Shown here one piece after another: positions 34,228 to 48,108 of a stretch of DNA of 64,000 nucleotides. The notes below the pieces were generated by a model. That model made no database searches and was not told where the DNA came from. It saw only the letters and a list, made by a program, of their open reading frames with translations. How positions within the stretch are numbered: position 1 is the stretch's first letter; each line of letters starts with the position of its first letter. This stretch comes from Mycteria americana (Eukaryota > Chordata > Aves > Ciconiiformes > Ciconiidae). A program made the translations under genes and the position numbers. The stretch spans positions 40,714,135 through 40,778,134 of the forward strand of contig NC_134365.1 of NCBI RefSeq assembly GCF_035582795.1, read 5' to 3'.

Positions 34228-37200
34228 CTCAAAAAAAAAAAAAAAAGAAATCATAACCTACTCCCAACCATGCAGGCAGCCAAAAGCCTGGGCATCTTCT
34301 TACTTTCACGTGGAAAACCTCATCTTCCTGCCATCTTTCAAATTCCCCCCTCGGATTCATTTCCATTGGTTAGCTTTTTGCTAATAAATGATTATTTATT
34401 TCTGATCTGGTGCCTGACCTTTTTTTTTTAAAAAAAACCCCCAACATTCCCTGACCCGAACAGGAAGTTTATACAAGAAACAGTATCTCGCATGACCTTT
34501 AATTGATTTCAGCCTTTGTCCTTCCCCCTGTGACAGGGCTGCAGGCTTAGGCTCCCCCCACCCCCTGTTCTGTCTCCTTGCACGCCCCATCCCACGCCTG
34601 CCGGGTGCCAGGCTTCACGGGACTGCTCCTGAGGTGGATCTCCATAACTGAGTAGGATCTGGCCCTGCCTCGGACTGGGGCTGGCACCTGCTGTTTGCCG
34701 TGGTCGGGCTGTGCCCAGGAGCACAGGCTTTTTTAACTTGCCAGAATTGCTCCTATCGCAGCCTGGTCTCCCAGTTCTGCTGGACGGAGGAAGGCTCTCT
34801 CAGCTGACATGCTATTTACCTGCTTTACTTTCCCTGGATTTGGACCCTGAACAAAATTAGTTTAACAATTCTCAAATATTTGTGAAGGTGCTTTACTTCA
34901 GCTCCATTTCTTGTTTATTTTTCCATATAGCTATGCCAACAAATTTACACATTAAATGTCCCAATAACCAGGCCAACACACAACAGTAATGAATAATTAC
35001 AACAAGGCTTCAATGCCGGAAGCATTGCTTTTTACTCCTGCCCTCTACTTACTGTCACTACTAACTTAAGCATGAGAGGAATACTTTAAGAGGGCTTGCA
35101 GGATTTGCCTTCATATACTAAAATCCTCAAAGTTCGGACCAAATCTTCTTAAGTTTTTCCAAAACCTGAGACATATCTATGGTGCCAATACTCAACTAAT
35201 GAGTAATCTTCAAAGAGGCTTATGTGAATTCTGTAAAAGGTAGGATTTCCCAATTCCAAAATCTACTTTGCTACGTGTAGATAAGAGTGCCTGTAGACCA
35301 ACTGAGGGAAAAAATGTTACGTGAAAAATAATATGAACATTAAACAGTGAGTTAACAAGATTGCCCTAGATAATTACTGACAACAAGAAGTTGTCATTAT
35401 CTGAGTTGAATAAACATGCATTGTTTAATGCATTTGTCAGTATTAGTCCCTTCTTCTGGCAGAATGCTGCACAGTATTCTTTATTTATGCTTCCCAAAAT
35501 ATGTTTCCTGGTTAACAGGTAATGTTGCTAGTAAGTTTTGAATGCAAACTAAATGTGTATTATCTATGGAGTACATAGCATAACTATGAAAAACAGCTGA
35601 TACAACAGAAGTCTACAAACTTCTCTATAAAATTATAGAAGTCTATAAAATTCTTACAGTCCACATATTTGTCTAATTTCTATTGCTCAGTTGTCTTGAC
35701 TGAACTCAGTAATATATGAAGTTTATATATGCCTCATAGATAAAGCTTTGTAAGATCGTGTCCTAAAATATTACTACAGAATTAGAGATGGTCACCTTCA
35801 GTGGGTGATGTATCTCGTTCTCTTACAGTGGGATGGATCACCCTCTGGAGGTGACTACTGCTCTTCAGTGACCAGGGAGGGTACCTAGATCACTAGATGA
35901 GATGTGTTTTTCCTCATATTAACCCTAAAATTATAGCCTAGAATTCCAAGTTTCTCATTATTTATACAGGCAGAAGCTCCTTTGCTGTGAACTCTCCTTG
36001 CACAAGTAGATTTCCTATCTGTTCAGACATCGTGTAATTTTGAGGACAGGTTTTACAGATTCTGCTTAAAATACTCACAGCACCCATAGTTCCTTCAGCA
36101 GTATTCTTGCTTACAAATCAATCTCCTTTTTTTAATCAGACTTCAAAATGAAAAAGAAAGAAAATCCATAATTTACTGCTCCACGTTTTTTTCAGACAGC
36201 TGAAATGAGTATTGTGCTCAGCACTCTACTTTCATATTTATCTTCATCCGCCTTACAAAAACTGTTACCACAGCGAGTCTTAACCATTTTTTCATCTCGT
36301 GGAAGGAAGGAACTCTATAGAAACCTTTGTTTATCATCATTTCACACAATTCCCATTGTTATTGCAAATTCATCACATCAGTATATTGAACTAGGACACT
36401 AATGTTCCAAATAATTTTACTTACGCTAAATAAATGAATTTATTGTTGAGATTAAGGTTTTTCATATGTCTCCCATTTGAGAGCTCCCTCATTATACATT
36501 ACTTTATACATTATAGTACATTATAGCCCAAATGGAGGCTGACTGGTGTTATACCGCCTGAGGAATGGGGCCTATACCTGAGCGTGAGGTATGGGGGTTT
36601 ATTTGTGCAGGGGTGGATGTGAATAAGTGGATGAGTGGATGAATATGCTTTCAAATATGAAGGTATTTGTATGTGTGTATACTGCAGATGTACCTCCCTG
36701 AAAATGATGGAAATAAAGCAAACCACAGAGAAGAAAAATATCAAGTACTATTATGCTAAATAACATCTGCTCTTGCCTTCTCTATAGAGAGCAAATACTT
36801 TAACAGTGAAGTGAATATGCTGAGCATAGTCACTAGCTAAGCTGTTTTCTTTTCAATAGCAAGCAAGGTTTCAGGAGGAACCCGCTAACAGTGGGAGAGT
36901 TCCTAAGGTTTCTAGACAGGGCAGGAGGGCTTGCGCAAACACAGCCTCTCTATATAGCCTGGGAACGATTTGAGATTCCCCACCCTTTCTATTAGGAGGA
37001 AATTACCACTGCCAGGCCACAACAATGCGGATAAACACCAGTGCTTAGAGCCTGCGTAACTCAGGTAAACACAGGGCTTCCTGACACAATGGAAACCACT
37101 GGGCACTTCTTTCAAGTCATTCTTCTTACACACTGTCAGATGTGAGTGTTTAAACAGTCAGCATTTCCTCAGTGAAATACTTATTCTTTTGGCCAGTTAG

Positions 37201-37689
37201 GCTGGGGTAAGTTTTCTATGTTTTCAGGAGTAACCTTTTTAATGCAGGTTCCGGGACACTTGTTTGAACAGTCTAGTGCAAAATGGCACCTGGTTTGGAA
37301 ATACATCTTGGGATATTTTACAGGACCAACCTACTTTTTACATACAGCTTTCTTAAAATTCACTGGATTTTAAGTTCACGTTAGAAGCCCAAACTCACAG
37401 TGACAAAGAGCCAAGCAGTGGTCAAAGGCAGAAGAAAGAAGAGTATGTCTACTGAGTCCACATTTAAATGGAGCCGTGAGTTTGAGCCCTGGGAACGCAC
37501 TCAGGATCTTGGTCCCTTGATCACTCAGACTGGGAACTTTGCCTGAATAAACTCTGTTTCTCTATCATTACATGCATCTAAGTTTGAAGAGCAGGGGTGT
37601 GAGTGGAGCAGGGGCAACATGAACCTGGTGCTTACCTGGCAAGGTGCTGAGACTTGGTTGAAGCACCTACCTGGAGTTGGGAATTGCCC

Positions 37690-37799
37690 ATAGAATCATA
37701 GAATCATTTAGGTCGGAAAAGACCCTCAAGATCATCAAGTCCAACCGTAAACCTAACATTGCCAAGTCCACCACTAAACCATGGCCCTAAGTGTCATTA
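37690..37799 (-). mobile_element. CR1 LINE 3'-end fragment
   Basis: The plus-strand text begins with the doubled ATAGAATCATAGAATCATTT terminus and continues with GACCCTCAAGATCATCAAGT and CCAACC. This is the CR1 3' tail in reverse orientation. About 110 bp remain, and no coding part is left. Confidence 0.9.
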
Positions 37800-38795
37800 C
37801 ATAGCCAAGCACACAGACTGCCATGTTTGTGCTGTTTATGGCATTGACTCTAAATGGTATACATGTTTATCCAACCACAGGTAATGTTGCACCTAAATAT
37901 TCCCAACATTGGAAATTACTTAAGTATTGGACAATAAAAATTATTTCTTTAAAAAAGCCTGTCGAGCAGTTTGGACTCAAGAAAAAAGTCAAAATCCTTT
38001 ATGTCTTTCTCTGTCTCATCCACAAGCCCTGTAAACCTCTTCTTTAACATTCAGTCTTCCAGAACAGAGCTTTGTGTTGGCCCTCTGCATGGGAGGGAGA
38101 GTGATTTTCGTTCCTAATGTCTGGTGGTCACAAATACGCACTCTGGCACTATCAAGGAAAGCCTGGCAACCATTTACATGAATACTAAATAAAGCTATTA
38201 AAGATGAAGTTGGGAATAGATCCAAAAGTCACAGAATGTATAACAGGCAGTTAGATGGCCATTAGCAATTAAAATGCAATTGTCATCTCTACTTGGTACT
38301 AAGGTAAGGAGCCATGTATTTTCATTCTGGCGAAGTCCCTCTATGGTATTAGCATTTGGGAGGCCAAACTGTATTTCTGGGATGGTCCAGAAGATTTGTA
38401 ATATCTGGGATGGATTCAAAACCTGCCATTATAGCAAAGTGCAAACTTCAACCGTGTCAGGAAACCTCTAATCGTAACACTAACCATCTATTCTGTATAT
38501 ACCAGAAAGTAACAAGTACAGAGGTGACCAACAGATAAATGAGGTTTTTCTTAAAAAATTATGAACCCAACAGCACAGATCTAGAAAATGGAATTCCTTT
38601 TGTCTTAATACATCTCTTATGATTGCTATGCAATTGCATTTGGTGTATTTGGCTACCCCAACATTACTTTTCACATTGCCCATTACCAGAGTATTTAAGA
38701 GCCGGTTATCTGCTAGCTTCCTTCCATATCTGCTAAGGTTCTTTCTACAGTACACAGCCATAGGAATAATTTCTCAGTTTGGCTAGGTGTCATAC

Positions 38796-38933
38796 CTCAT
38801 TTTTTTCTTTCAGCTTTGTGATCATAACAATGACAGGGCTGTCTTCTTGCCAAACCATCTGCCAGAAATCATTCACGGTATTAATCATGGGTCCCTGAGT
38901 TGCAATGAAAGCCTTCTCTTTACCTCCATATCC
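38796..38933 (-). CDS. PTPRR: PTPRR exon: ATQGP / DFWQMVW segment
   Basis: The acceptor TAAACCAG precedes 38933 and the donor GAG|GTATGA follows 38796. The 138 nt are phase 0 at both ends. They encode [40 protein letters not shown] and LKEKNE. ATQGP and DFWxMVW are hallmark motifs of classical tyrosine phosphatase domains. The family's DDFW is NDFW here. Confidence 0.97.
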
Positions 38934-41075
38934 CTGGTTTAGAAACAGACACAAAAGCATTTACTTTAAATTCATGTGGTTGACCATAATTGCAGGTGAA
39001 TGTTCTAAAAGAGCAGAAAAATGAATCTGGAATTAAAAAAAAAAAAAAAAGGTTATTTGAACCGAAAGCAGTTATGACTAACGGTAGAGCAGATCAGAAA
39101 TTTTTCAGTAGAACAGTTTTTCCTCTGGAAACTACTGATTTGATGGACTGAAATGGTCCTGAGAATACATCAATCCCTCTCAAATTTCCCTGCTTACTTG
39201 GCAGCTTCTAGCTTACTCTGTTCTCCAAGTTGTTGGGGCTTTCCATCATCCAGTGGTACTTTAATCCATGATTTATACTGCTGCAGTGTTTACAAGATAG
39301 TTTACAGTCAACAAGCCACAGAAAAAAAATGAGAACTATAAAACTGGTTGCTACAAAGATTCATGACAGGAAAAAAGATTTAAAATACATGAATGCTTGT
39401 GGAGTCAAAGACTCTGCTATGCATCTTTGCTAAGGGAGAAGCACCTTTATGAGACCTTATAGGAGGGACAACATATCAGTATAGGGAGTCCCAAGACACA
39501 CAAGTGTATAGAAGGTCAAAGAAAAAGGTCAGGCAAACAGTGGGGAAGCAGAGGAAAGGGAAAGGCAAGAAGAAATGGGAAAAAACAAGACATTGCCTTC
39601 TTATTCTTCAGGTGAGAAGGAGAACTTGTGAGTTTGTGCAGGGTGTCCAACAGTAATGCAGATCAGGAGAGCTTGGCAATGTCTGAAGGGGATGAGTGAA
39701 TGGAGAACGGCTGGAGGTGGTGCCGGAGCCTCTAGCCATGGGTATTCCTTTTGGGTGCCTTTCTCCCTGACAGCTGTTACTCATTGCATGAACCAATGGG
39801 ATAGATCCTCAGCTGGTATAAACAGTCCTCCTTCTACTCACCAATCTGCCTGAACATACTTTGTCCAAGACAGGTCTATCAGGATCCCAGCAAGCCTAAT
39901 GATAGTGCATACATGGATGTGAAATTTCATTTCATTGCTGGGTTGTATTTTTTTTGCAGCTGCTGACAGTTCAACTGTCTTAGCAACAGGAGAAATCACC
40001 ATATATTGGCTTGAAGGGTGGTGGCATGGGGAGAAGGGAGACCTCAGAGGACTCAAAACATGGCCTGGCTGATGGAAGAGTTGCTCTCCAAAGAGAACTG
40101 CTCTGCTTAGTTACATGATGAAATGTGTACATATATATCCAGGTACTGGATATACTTAAATAAGCAACATCATTGTAGAGCTCTGGGGCCAAATTTCAGT
40201 TGCACTATTATATTTATTCCAGCTGAGGATCTGGTACATAACTCTAATCAAAATATTTAATCTTGCAGGTAGAGGACTACACTCCTAAAACGTGACTGAA
40301 GTAGTTTCTTAGTAGTCTACTCAGCATACACTGTGCCACGAGTTCCAGAAGGCTCTGTGTGTGTGTGTCATCGAGGATTGTAACATAGCTGATGCTTAGA
40401 AATAATGCTTTCCAACACGGGTCACGCTGGTAAAGTCTTGGATCATGTAACCATTCAATATAGGGAGTCAAATGTGAACAAGTGTGTGTGCTGGTGCATA
40501 TGTGTATATTTAACATACCTGTTTATGCTCCTTTTCACAAACTTGTTACAGTATTTATTTAATTACTGAACTGATGATTTCAGGACTATCAATTGATATA
40601 GTTACGCATGAAAAAAAACCATCACCACTGAACTTGTTTGTGGATAACATGACTGCAATGAGCAACCATACAGCTTATATTGCTGTTGACTCTGATCTTC
40701 TCTTCACCAAAATACCGGTATCTCTGTCACTGTTAAAAGGTAACCCTCTTTTCCTTACTATAAGGCAGTAGGACAATATTAAATGATAAATACTGAAGTA
40801 AACAAATAGTAATGCATGTGTTTCTTAATGTTTTTGATAAACTATTTGATAAATTGTTTTCTTACTGCAACCATTTTAGTACATTCATGGCTATGTGGTC
40901 TTTGTCACAAACAGCTCATGAAACTATTTCTATCACACCAATGTAGACAAAAAAATTAGGAATTATCAATGAAAGTGGGTAGGAATAAAATGAGTGGCAC
41001 CTTGGCAAAATCAGTCATTCACGTGGAAAATCAAGTATTGTCTCAAAAGCACATGAAGAGTGTACATTTACTTAC
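38934..41075 (-). other. PTPRR: PTPRR intron
   Basis: A 2.1 kb intron with an A-run at about 39035-39051. No exon or transposon recognised. Confidence 0.75.
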
Positions 41076-41155
41076 CCTAATGTAGTTAGCATTTATGTAG
41101 GTACTCAAGGAGTCAGATGGATTTTTGGGTTTCAAATACACTCTGCTTAGAGGAT
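41076..41155 (-). CDS. PTPRR: PTPRR exon: INANYIR segment
   Basis: The acceptor GTGCTCTTAG precedes 41155 and the donor AGG|GTAAGT follows 41076. The 80 nt start in phase 1 and end in phase 0. With the split first codon it reads NPLSRVYLKPKNPSDSLSTY then INANYIR. YINANYI is the conserved strand after the phosphotyrosine loop. Confidence 0.96.
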
Positions 41156-44100
41156 CTAAGAGCACAAGGAAGATGGAAATTGAAAAGAAAACCCATAATT
41201 AGAAGATTTCTATAGAGAATCAAAGACTTGTTGAAGAAAATAATCTACTGTTATTCGGGGTTGTCAAGCACTAAAGCATCATGCACCAAATTCTTCCCTC
41301 TGTGAAGGATCATCACCTGTAACTAAGGTACACCTACACTGCACAATGCTGGGCCGTGTAGAAGTATCTCGGCTGTGAGCATTGAAGCAACACTATCAGG
41401 TCCAGGCAATGTTCAGCAAGGTCTAGCCTGCCTGTGTGGAGTATTAAGCTGACTGCCTAGATTATCTCTCAAACCTGTGTCATATCATTGTACTATGCTA
41501 GATAATTACACCAAGTCCTTTGGATTCAACTTTGATACTTTGCCTGAAGCTGTACTGTTCCAATGACTACAGCTGGATTTAAATTAAGAAAAGCTCCCTT
41601 CTGCCTGGGATGAAATCAGCTATGTGCTTTTATACCAATTTAAGTTCACTGTAAGGGGCTGGACTAGGTAATCCATATCCTTCCCTTCAGTCCTGTGTTC
41701 TCATCTGACACACTTTGTGACCATTCACGTGTACGAGACTGGAGACACAATGCCAAAATACAGGAGCATTTTCCTTCACGGTCTTCTTTCCTTCACTGTC
41801 TTGGACAATCTAGAAGGGAGTGGGGGCCAGTTCTGTTGAGTATAGAGCTGGGGGTTACTAAATCCCTCCTGCAAAGGTTTTTGCTTGCTCATTTGTGATG
41901 ATGTGATCCCCCATGTATTATCCTTTTGGAGTTAAAGCCAGTAAATTCTCAATTACACAGCATAACAGAAAGGGATACGGAGAAGGGGAGTGAGGTGCCT
42001 ATGTTGTGGCTGTCTAGGGGCACACTTCGATTTTCTTCACACCTTTTCTGAAAAAATATTCTACTGTTAACAAAATGATATGGAAATATTTCTGTACTGA
42101 AAAAATCTTTTCTTCTGGCAATTTGCTTAAATAATTAATTAGAACCAGCAGCTTTTTGACAGTGTACAGACACCTATTGGTTTGGAAATTGCCTCTGCAT
42201 AGCTGCTTTGCTGAGAGCAATCTAGGCAAAGACACATATGTGGATGCTGAACTGGAGAGTGGTAAGAAAACAGTATTTATTACGTGGCCCTGCTGTTTAC
42301 ACAAGAAATCTATAATTGATGTATATATGCTGTAGCAAAACCTAGTATTTTCAGAGTTGCTTTTGGATTTCTTTTGTGACTTTTCATCCTGTTCCTAAGA
42401 GCAAGATAAAACCTTTGCAAATCAAAGGAAGAGGAGGGATGATCCCAAACGTACTTTATGTCCTTTTCCCATTGGAGGTCACAGGAGCGTCTTGGACAGG
42501 AGTGGAGCCTTTGCAGGGCCCAGGCTGGTGTTTTGAAAGTAAAGTATGTTTCTTCAAATGTGCAAATGAATGCATGACTTCTAGTTCAAAGTCTGTGCAT
42601 GGAAGTCTTGTCCTCTGCGTTAATAGCACAACATGAACCCTAGTTAGCTTGTGTTCAAATCTCTTTGTACTAGCTTTCCCAACTTGTTCACTTAGAGCTT
42701 TTTTTTCCCCTTAACAACATGAGGACAGGAAACCTCTCATTCCTTTTCAGCACAGAGTGATTATTAGCCATTTCCACAAATGCCTCAGGCTACGTGGCCT
42801 TGAAAAAACACCCGCTTCCTCTAGCTCACACAATGCCTCTGATTCTGGTGTAGCTTGACCCCTACCTTAAAAAACCTCTTCCAAGCAGACTCAACATCCA
42901 GTTTAATTGCCATGTCTTGAGATAAATCCCTCTGTTACTAAGGAACAGCTAAATCAGTTTCACAATTTCTGAGACCTCCTTCCAACTCCAATCAACGAAA
43001 CAAGCACTGCTTCCGAATGGGAATCTTTTATAAATTAACAGTCCTGATCAGTTATGAAATAGGTAAGTGCTGTAAACTCAGCTCTGAAATGAGGAAAACC
43101 TGAGCGCCGCTCAAGATCCAGAGCCACTAAGCAATCATCAGACACAAATGGAAGTAATTAGCTTCCTCCTGAATGACAAATACCTTGGAGGTAATAATCT
43201 TTTCCTCAAGGATGGCAAAGTCTGAGAGTCTGAAGCTACAGCAGAAAGACGCAGATGGTGGCTGCAAGGCTGAATTCATCAATGTTTGTAAAGCATCTTG
43301 AAACGCAGCAGAGCTGTTAAGCACTTATAATTACTAATAAAAAATGTCTCCTACAATTTTGACTGAGGCAAAATTACTGCTGTTTTCTTCCATGTATCTA
43401 GGAAGTCTGGAACAGCTCTCCCATTAGAGTAGAAGCAGCTTTCTCTAACTCCATCTTTAACAAATTAATATTGGCCTGAATTTACCAGGCTGCAGGAATA
43501 GGAGGGTGTTAAAGGGGCTGTAGCTTGCCCCCATGAGACTGCCCGGTGCAGGGAACAAGCTGGGCTATATGGTGGTACTGCTGGACCGCCTCCCCCACTG
43601 CCATGGACACTGGAGGTTCGTCCACTCCATGAACACCACTTTGCCATGAAGACCCAGGGCTTTGTCCCATTCCAAAGGCTGTATTTGTTGTACGAAGGGT
43701 ATGATGTGCTCTGGTTGTTTTTTCTTCCTCCATTTTGAGTGCTACTATGGTCTGAATTCTTTAGGTATGTTCGCATTTGTAGCATTTCCAAGATAGGTCA
43801 TTTGTTACTCCTAGTCCAGTCCTAGTTGCCTTACCAACAGTAGGACTGAAATACTGTGAGAACGGCTGTCATTAACATATTTCTGTTTTGTGAGCAGGAA
43901 AGAAAGACGAAAATTTTGTGAGGCAGACTGCTCTCACACTTGCAGCCCAAAAGATCATAAATCTTTCAGATATTGAAATATTTTGAAATTCATCCACCTC
44001 TATTTTGCCTGGTTTTGCTTGCAGTCTATAAATGAATTACGGATACTGGTGTTATTCAGTAAACATTGTAACACAGAACGTGGAAGAATCATACCAGGCT

Positions 44101-47100
44101 GCATTCCCACTCTCTGCCAGGTGGGGAATAGGCTATTAGACTTGCAAATAATACAACTACCTCAAAACACCTCATGTATAAAACACCTGCAAACTATGCA
44201 TCATTCTTTAATCTCATCTGAATCATTTCCTGGCACTTCCAATATAATCCAGGATTTCTCAATGGAAAACTTAACAGATTTATCACGGTTAGTGCTTCTG
44301 CATTTTAAAACAAGCTTCAGCATTACAAAACAAAGTTTCATTCATGCAAAGGGAATCTTTCTTACCTACTGACAATAAGGTCTGTCTAATATCCATTTAC
44401 ATTTTTAACTATGCAGTCTAACATAGATCAGTTATTATAATACTGGCTATTTACAAATATTATAGATATTATGATACTGGTGACCACAACTAGGACACAT
44501 TTTGTCGACTGACATGGATATACAAAAATGCTTTGATGAACCCATGTTGAATTCTGCTAAGATTAAACAGTTTTTCTCCTTCTGCTTTGCAAATGTGATT
44601 TTTTTTCTTTAGTCTTTGAAAGCCTGCTGGTGATCCTATTGCCTTCATTAGGGAGCAGGACTGGAGCAAACATGACCGTTCATAGTCAGGACTGTAGTGC
44701 AAGGGAGCTTGAAAATTCTCAACACCAAGAGAACGGTTTTCCAGCATCTGTCTATAAGCTTGCATAATAAAGTGCTTGGTTCATACGATTTACATTTAAA
44801 TTTCCCCTTGTCTTTAGCTGGAGTGCCAGAGCCAGTTTTAGCACAAGCACTTCAAGCAACAGCTCGTGGATTTGTGGGTCTGACCCGCCAAGTGCTTTCT
44901 ACCTTCATGTTACCATGAATCTGCTGTTCTGCTGCAAGTGTTTTCATGTAGGCTTTTGCCCTGAGGCTACTCTTCAGAAAGGGGTAAGGAGTGACATCCA
45001 GGTACCTTGGATGTGTTGCACACACAAAGATACCCACAGAATAGTGTGTTAAGCCACTTGCTCCTTTGTAAGCAAGAGCCCACGCATGCTCTGAAGCACC
45101 ACGGGAATTCTGCTTCTGGTTTGAGGTGGAAAAGTGAGGCAGGAAGGGGAAAAGATACAGGGCTTCGAAGCTGAGGTCCTGCTGCGGCGACCTGTAGCGG
45201 GGGCTGCAGGAGACAAGCGGGCAAAGGTGAAGATGTGGAGTAAGAGGATGAGGGAGCAGCGGGGCTGGTGTTCTGCCCCAAGGACGTGACTGTGGTGAGA
45301 GACTGGGAAATGTGTGTGCAGGACTGGGAACCTGCTCAGAGGGAGTGGGAAATGCCATAGGTGGATGGCAGAGGGAATGCGGCTGAAGATACGGAGCAGG
45401 GTTTAACAGGACCAGCGGGTGGGGGCGCAGGCAGGAGGAAGGGTGGAGAAACAGGGATTTTAAGTAACTGTTTAGCCACTTGCCTCTGATCTCACACTGT
45501 CCCCTCATTAGTTGTCTTAGCATATTATTATAAAGCAAATAACACTTAGAAAACTTAAAGAGGCATCCTAGTGTTTGCACAAGAGCGTCGGCTATGTTAT
45601 ACTGCAACTGAAACATCTTTCATAGAAATGTAACATTTCCTGCACTTTATAGTTTTCCATATAGAGTAATTTTCATTAAGCATAAATTCTGTTTCACATG
45701 AGTGTCTGTCTGGGTAGTATCTATTAACATGAACCTGCCCTCATGCACCCTGTCACAGAATTATCTCTTAGAAAACGAGAACATCCTCCACAGCGCAGAG
45801 GGTGGAGCTGGCAGGACTGGGCAGTTTTAGGAGATAATCCATCAGCTCAAACGTCACTTGTCACCACAGGTGCCCCAATTCAGGAGACGCACCCAGCGCT
45901 GGGAATGGAAAAGCTGACGCGGGCATACGAAGCAGCGGGTTGATATCATCGGAGCAGGAAACCAGGAAGGCTGTTCTATTTAATCACGCAAATCGTTTCC
46001 AAACCCTCTTGGACTGGGTGCGGGGTGTGTGAGTATTTATTATGAGCATGTGCTTCAATCCTCAAAATATCTTCTTTGAAACAGCCTGGTGCTAACACAC
46101 AACAGACCTTTTGATTTCTGTCAAGGATGGCTACAAAGTGCCTGTCAGTGAGTAGCTGTGGTGCACATCGGCAGCGTGCTCGGACTGAAAACGTGCCATG
46201 GAGTTAGCGGCACGTCCCGGCTAACTGGAGGTGAGAACACAAAGGCATGCTGGTTCTCAAAGCTCATCAGCATCAACCACAGCCCAGCTGTCGTGTCCCG
46301 ATTCAAAACACATGCTGCAGTGAAATAGGACTCATTGCATTTGCAAGGGGTTGCTGAAGGAGAACTTGACGGTGGCTGGGGCAGCTCGGACCTGAGATGC
46401 TATGGGAAGGGAGAACTCCTTCCAAAAATCCTGCCCGTCAGGCGGAGGGAGGCTTGGCGATATCCTGGCTCCGCTGCAGCTGATGGCAAAACTCCTGCTG
46501 TCGTCAAAGGGGTCAGGATTTCACCCTCTGTGTACATCCTGTTGACACTGGGCCAGACTCTAAGGGACGCTGAATTTTCTGATTGCTTGGTATATAACTT
46601 GCATTCAGTTACTTTCTTTACCTAATTCCCTTCGACATTCCTCCATCGCACTCAGCCGCACACAGCTATTGGTTGCAATAGATGAACTAACCTTGAAGTC
46701 AATGGGAATTTTACTGGGGGCTGAAGGGAAGCAAGGACTCCACACAACGAGTTTCCTTCCCAGCTACGTATCACATTTCTGAGACTGATCTAGCGGCTGA
46801 AGGCCATCAGTTTTCATTAATTTGACTGCAAGGCCTTTGTATGATGTGAACAAATTACAGTGCTTTCAGGCTTGCTGAGAGAAATCTTGTCACTTAAAGT
46901 GTGTGAATTTGCATGACTAATATATAACATAGGCCTACAAGGACATTATAGAGATGATTAGAAAACAGATTTCTAGTTGATAGGATATGCTGTCATTTTA
47001 AAAGTATTCTTCATTCCAAACCTAAGCAAAGGGATGTGTTTACATTTTTCTGTGGGAGTGCCCCCCAACATTTTGAATCACTGAACTTTTTCACTTTGGT

Positions 47101-48023
47101 AATGTCAAAACATTATAAAAACACAACTATTCATGTCTATATTTAGTGCAATGTTAAAACTGCGGCAACCTATTTTGAAACTGAACACAAACCAAAATGA
47201 TTAATAAAGGAGAAATGGAATATCTCATTATCCCTCAACAAATGTTATGAAAATAGTTGCATTTCAGAGAAACATGTATTTTGAAGGAAAACTATTCCAC
47301 TGAAAAGTTTTCAATCACCTCTAATTATAACAAAGCAATTGTTACTTCATCAGAAATAAATAATTTGGGCCGATGAAAATACAGAAGCATTATAGCAAAG
47401 CAGTAACAAGTTTAGAGCAATGATGAGGCAGCACTGTGTGAGAGTGGTTTTCTTACTAATATAAACAGATTTCCATAAAGCCATGGGGTGCATGGAGAAG
47501 AAAAACAACACCAGAGGACTTATAAAGATGGAAGTCCACTATAAGAAAGGATAGGATGCACTTGCTTTTTTTAGTCTGGGCCACTTAACATTGGACAGGA
47601 TCCCAAGTAGCTTGACCCAGCCAGAGGGAATTCAATGACTGCAAGACAGTGTGGGCTGTGATGGAGGCAACAGTCTTGGTCCTCTCATCCTCCAGATCAG
47701 GGGAGCTACTGCGAGGCACAGCAGACCTCCCTCTACCCATCTGCCTGACGTGTCCCCCGGAGAAAACCAGCATGCACCCAGGCTGCATTTCAGTATGTGG
47801 TCGGGATGCCACCAAAGTATGTACCTACTAAGGCATCCAGTGAGAGTTCTTCATTTGCCAATCCTACAGCACTGGACTTTTGTTGTCTTTCTACATAGGC
47901 TATAAATATGTTTGTGAATAGGTACACAACGACCAAAGATAAAGACAGCTAGATTGTCGCAGCAATATGTTCTCAAAGCAGAACTGAATGTCATAGTAGG
48001 AAACCATGGGCTAACTCACTTAC
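41156..48023 (-). other. PTPRR: PTPRR intron
   Basis: A 6.9 kb intron. It contains an old CR1 tail at ~41655-41702 and a purine-rich plus-strand stretch at ~45,120-45,440. That stretch leaves a long open frame on the minus strand (44,852-45,616), which I do not regard as coding. Confidence 0.7.
41655..41702 (+). mobile_element. Possible old CR1 3'-end remnant
   Basis: GGGGCTGGACTAGGTAATCC followed by CTTCCCTTCAGTCCTGTG resembles a diverged CR1 tail (GGACTAGATGATC...CCTTCCA) in plus orientation. The sequence left of it may belong to the same element but is too diverged to place. Confidence 0.5.
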
Positions 48024-48108
48024 TTGGCAAAATTGTTTTATAGCGGTTTTTAGTTCCATGACTCGGGATGTCAATTTCTTTGGGATCCACAAAATTCATT
48101 GGTATTTC
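48024..48108 (-). CDS. PTPRR: PTPRR exon: phosphotyrosine-loop (KNRYKTILP)
   Basis: The acceptor TTTTTTATAG precedes 48108 and the donor CCAA|GTAAGT follows 48024. The 85 nt run from phase 0 to phase 1: EIPMNFVDPKEIDIPSHGTK then NRYKTILP. KNRY is the loop that sets substrate depth. IPSHG replaces the mammalian IPRHG. Confidence 0.96.

Larger units (their letters stand above)
31722..38795 (-). other. PTPRR: PTPRR intron
   Basis: A 7.1 kb intron that contains the 105 bp duplicate pair (32529-32633 and 33000-33104), an unidentified coding-like segment (33997-34227) and a CR1 tail (37690-37799). The parts between (34,250-37,690) show nothing I can name. Confidence 0.75.

Noticed and set aside
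43465..43791. Two overlapping minus-strand frames (74 and 108 residues)
   Set aside because: No motif, and mutually overlapping frames open only because of local base composition.
44852..45616. 254-residue minus-strand open frame, among the longest in the window
   Set aside because: Pro/Ser/Leu/His-rich translation follows from a purine-rich plus strand; no domain, signal or splice context, and not alignable to anything I recognise.
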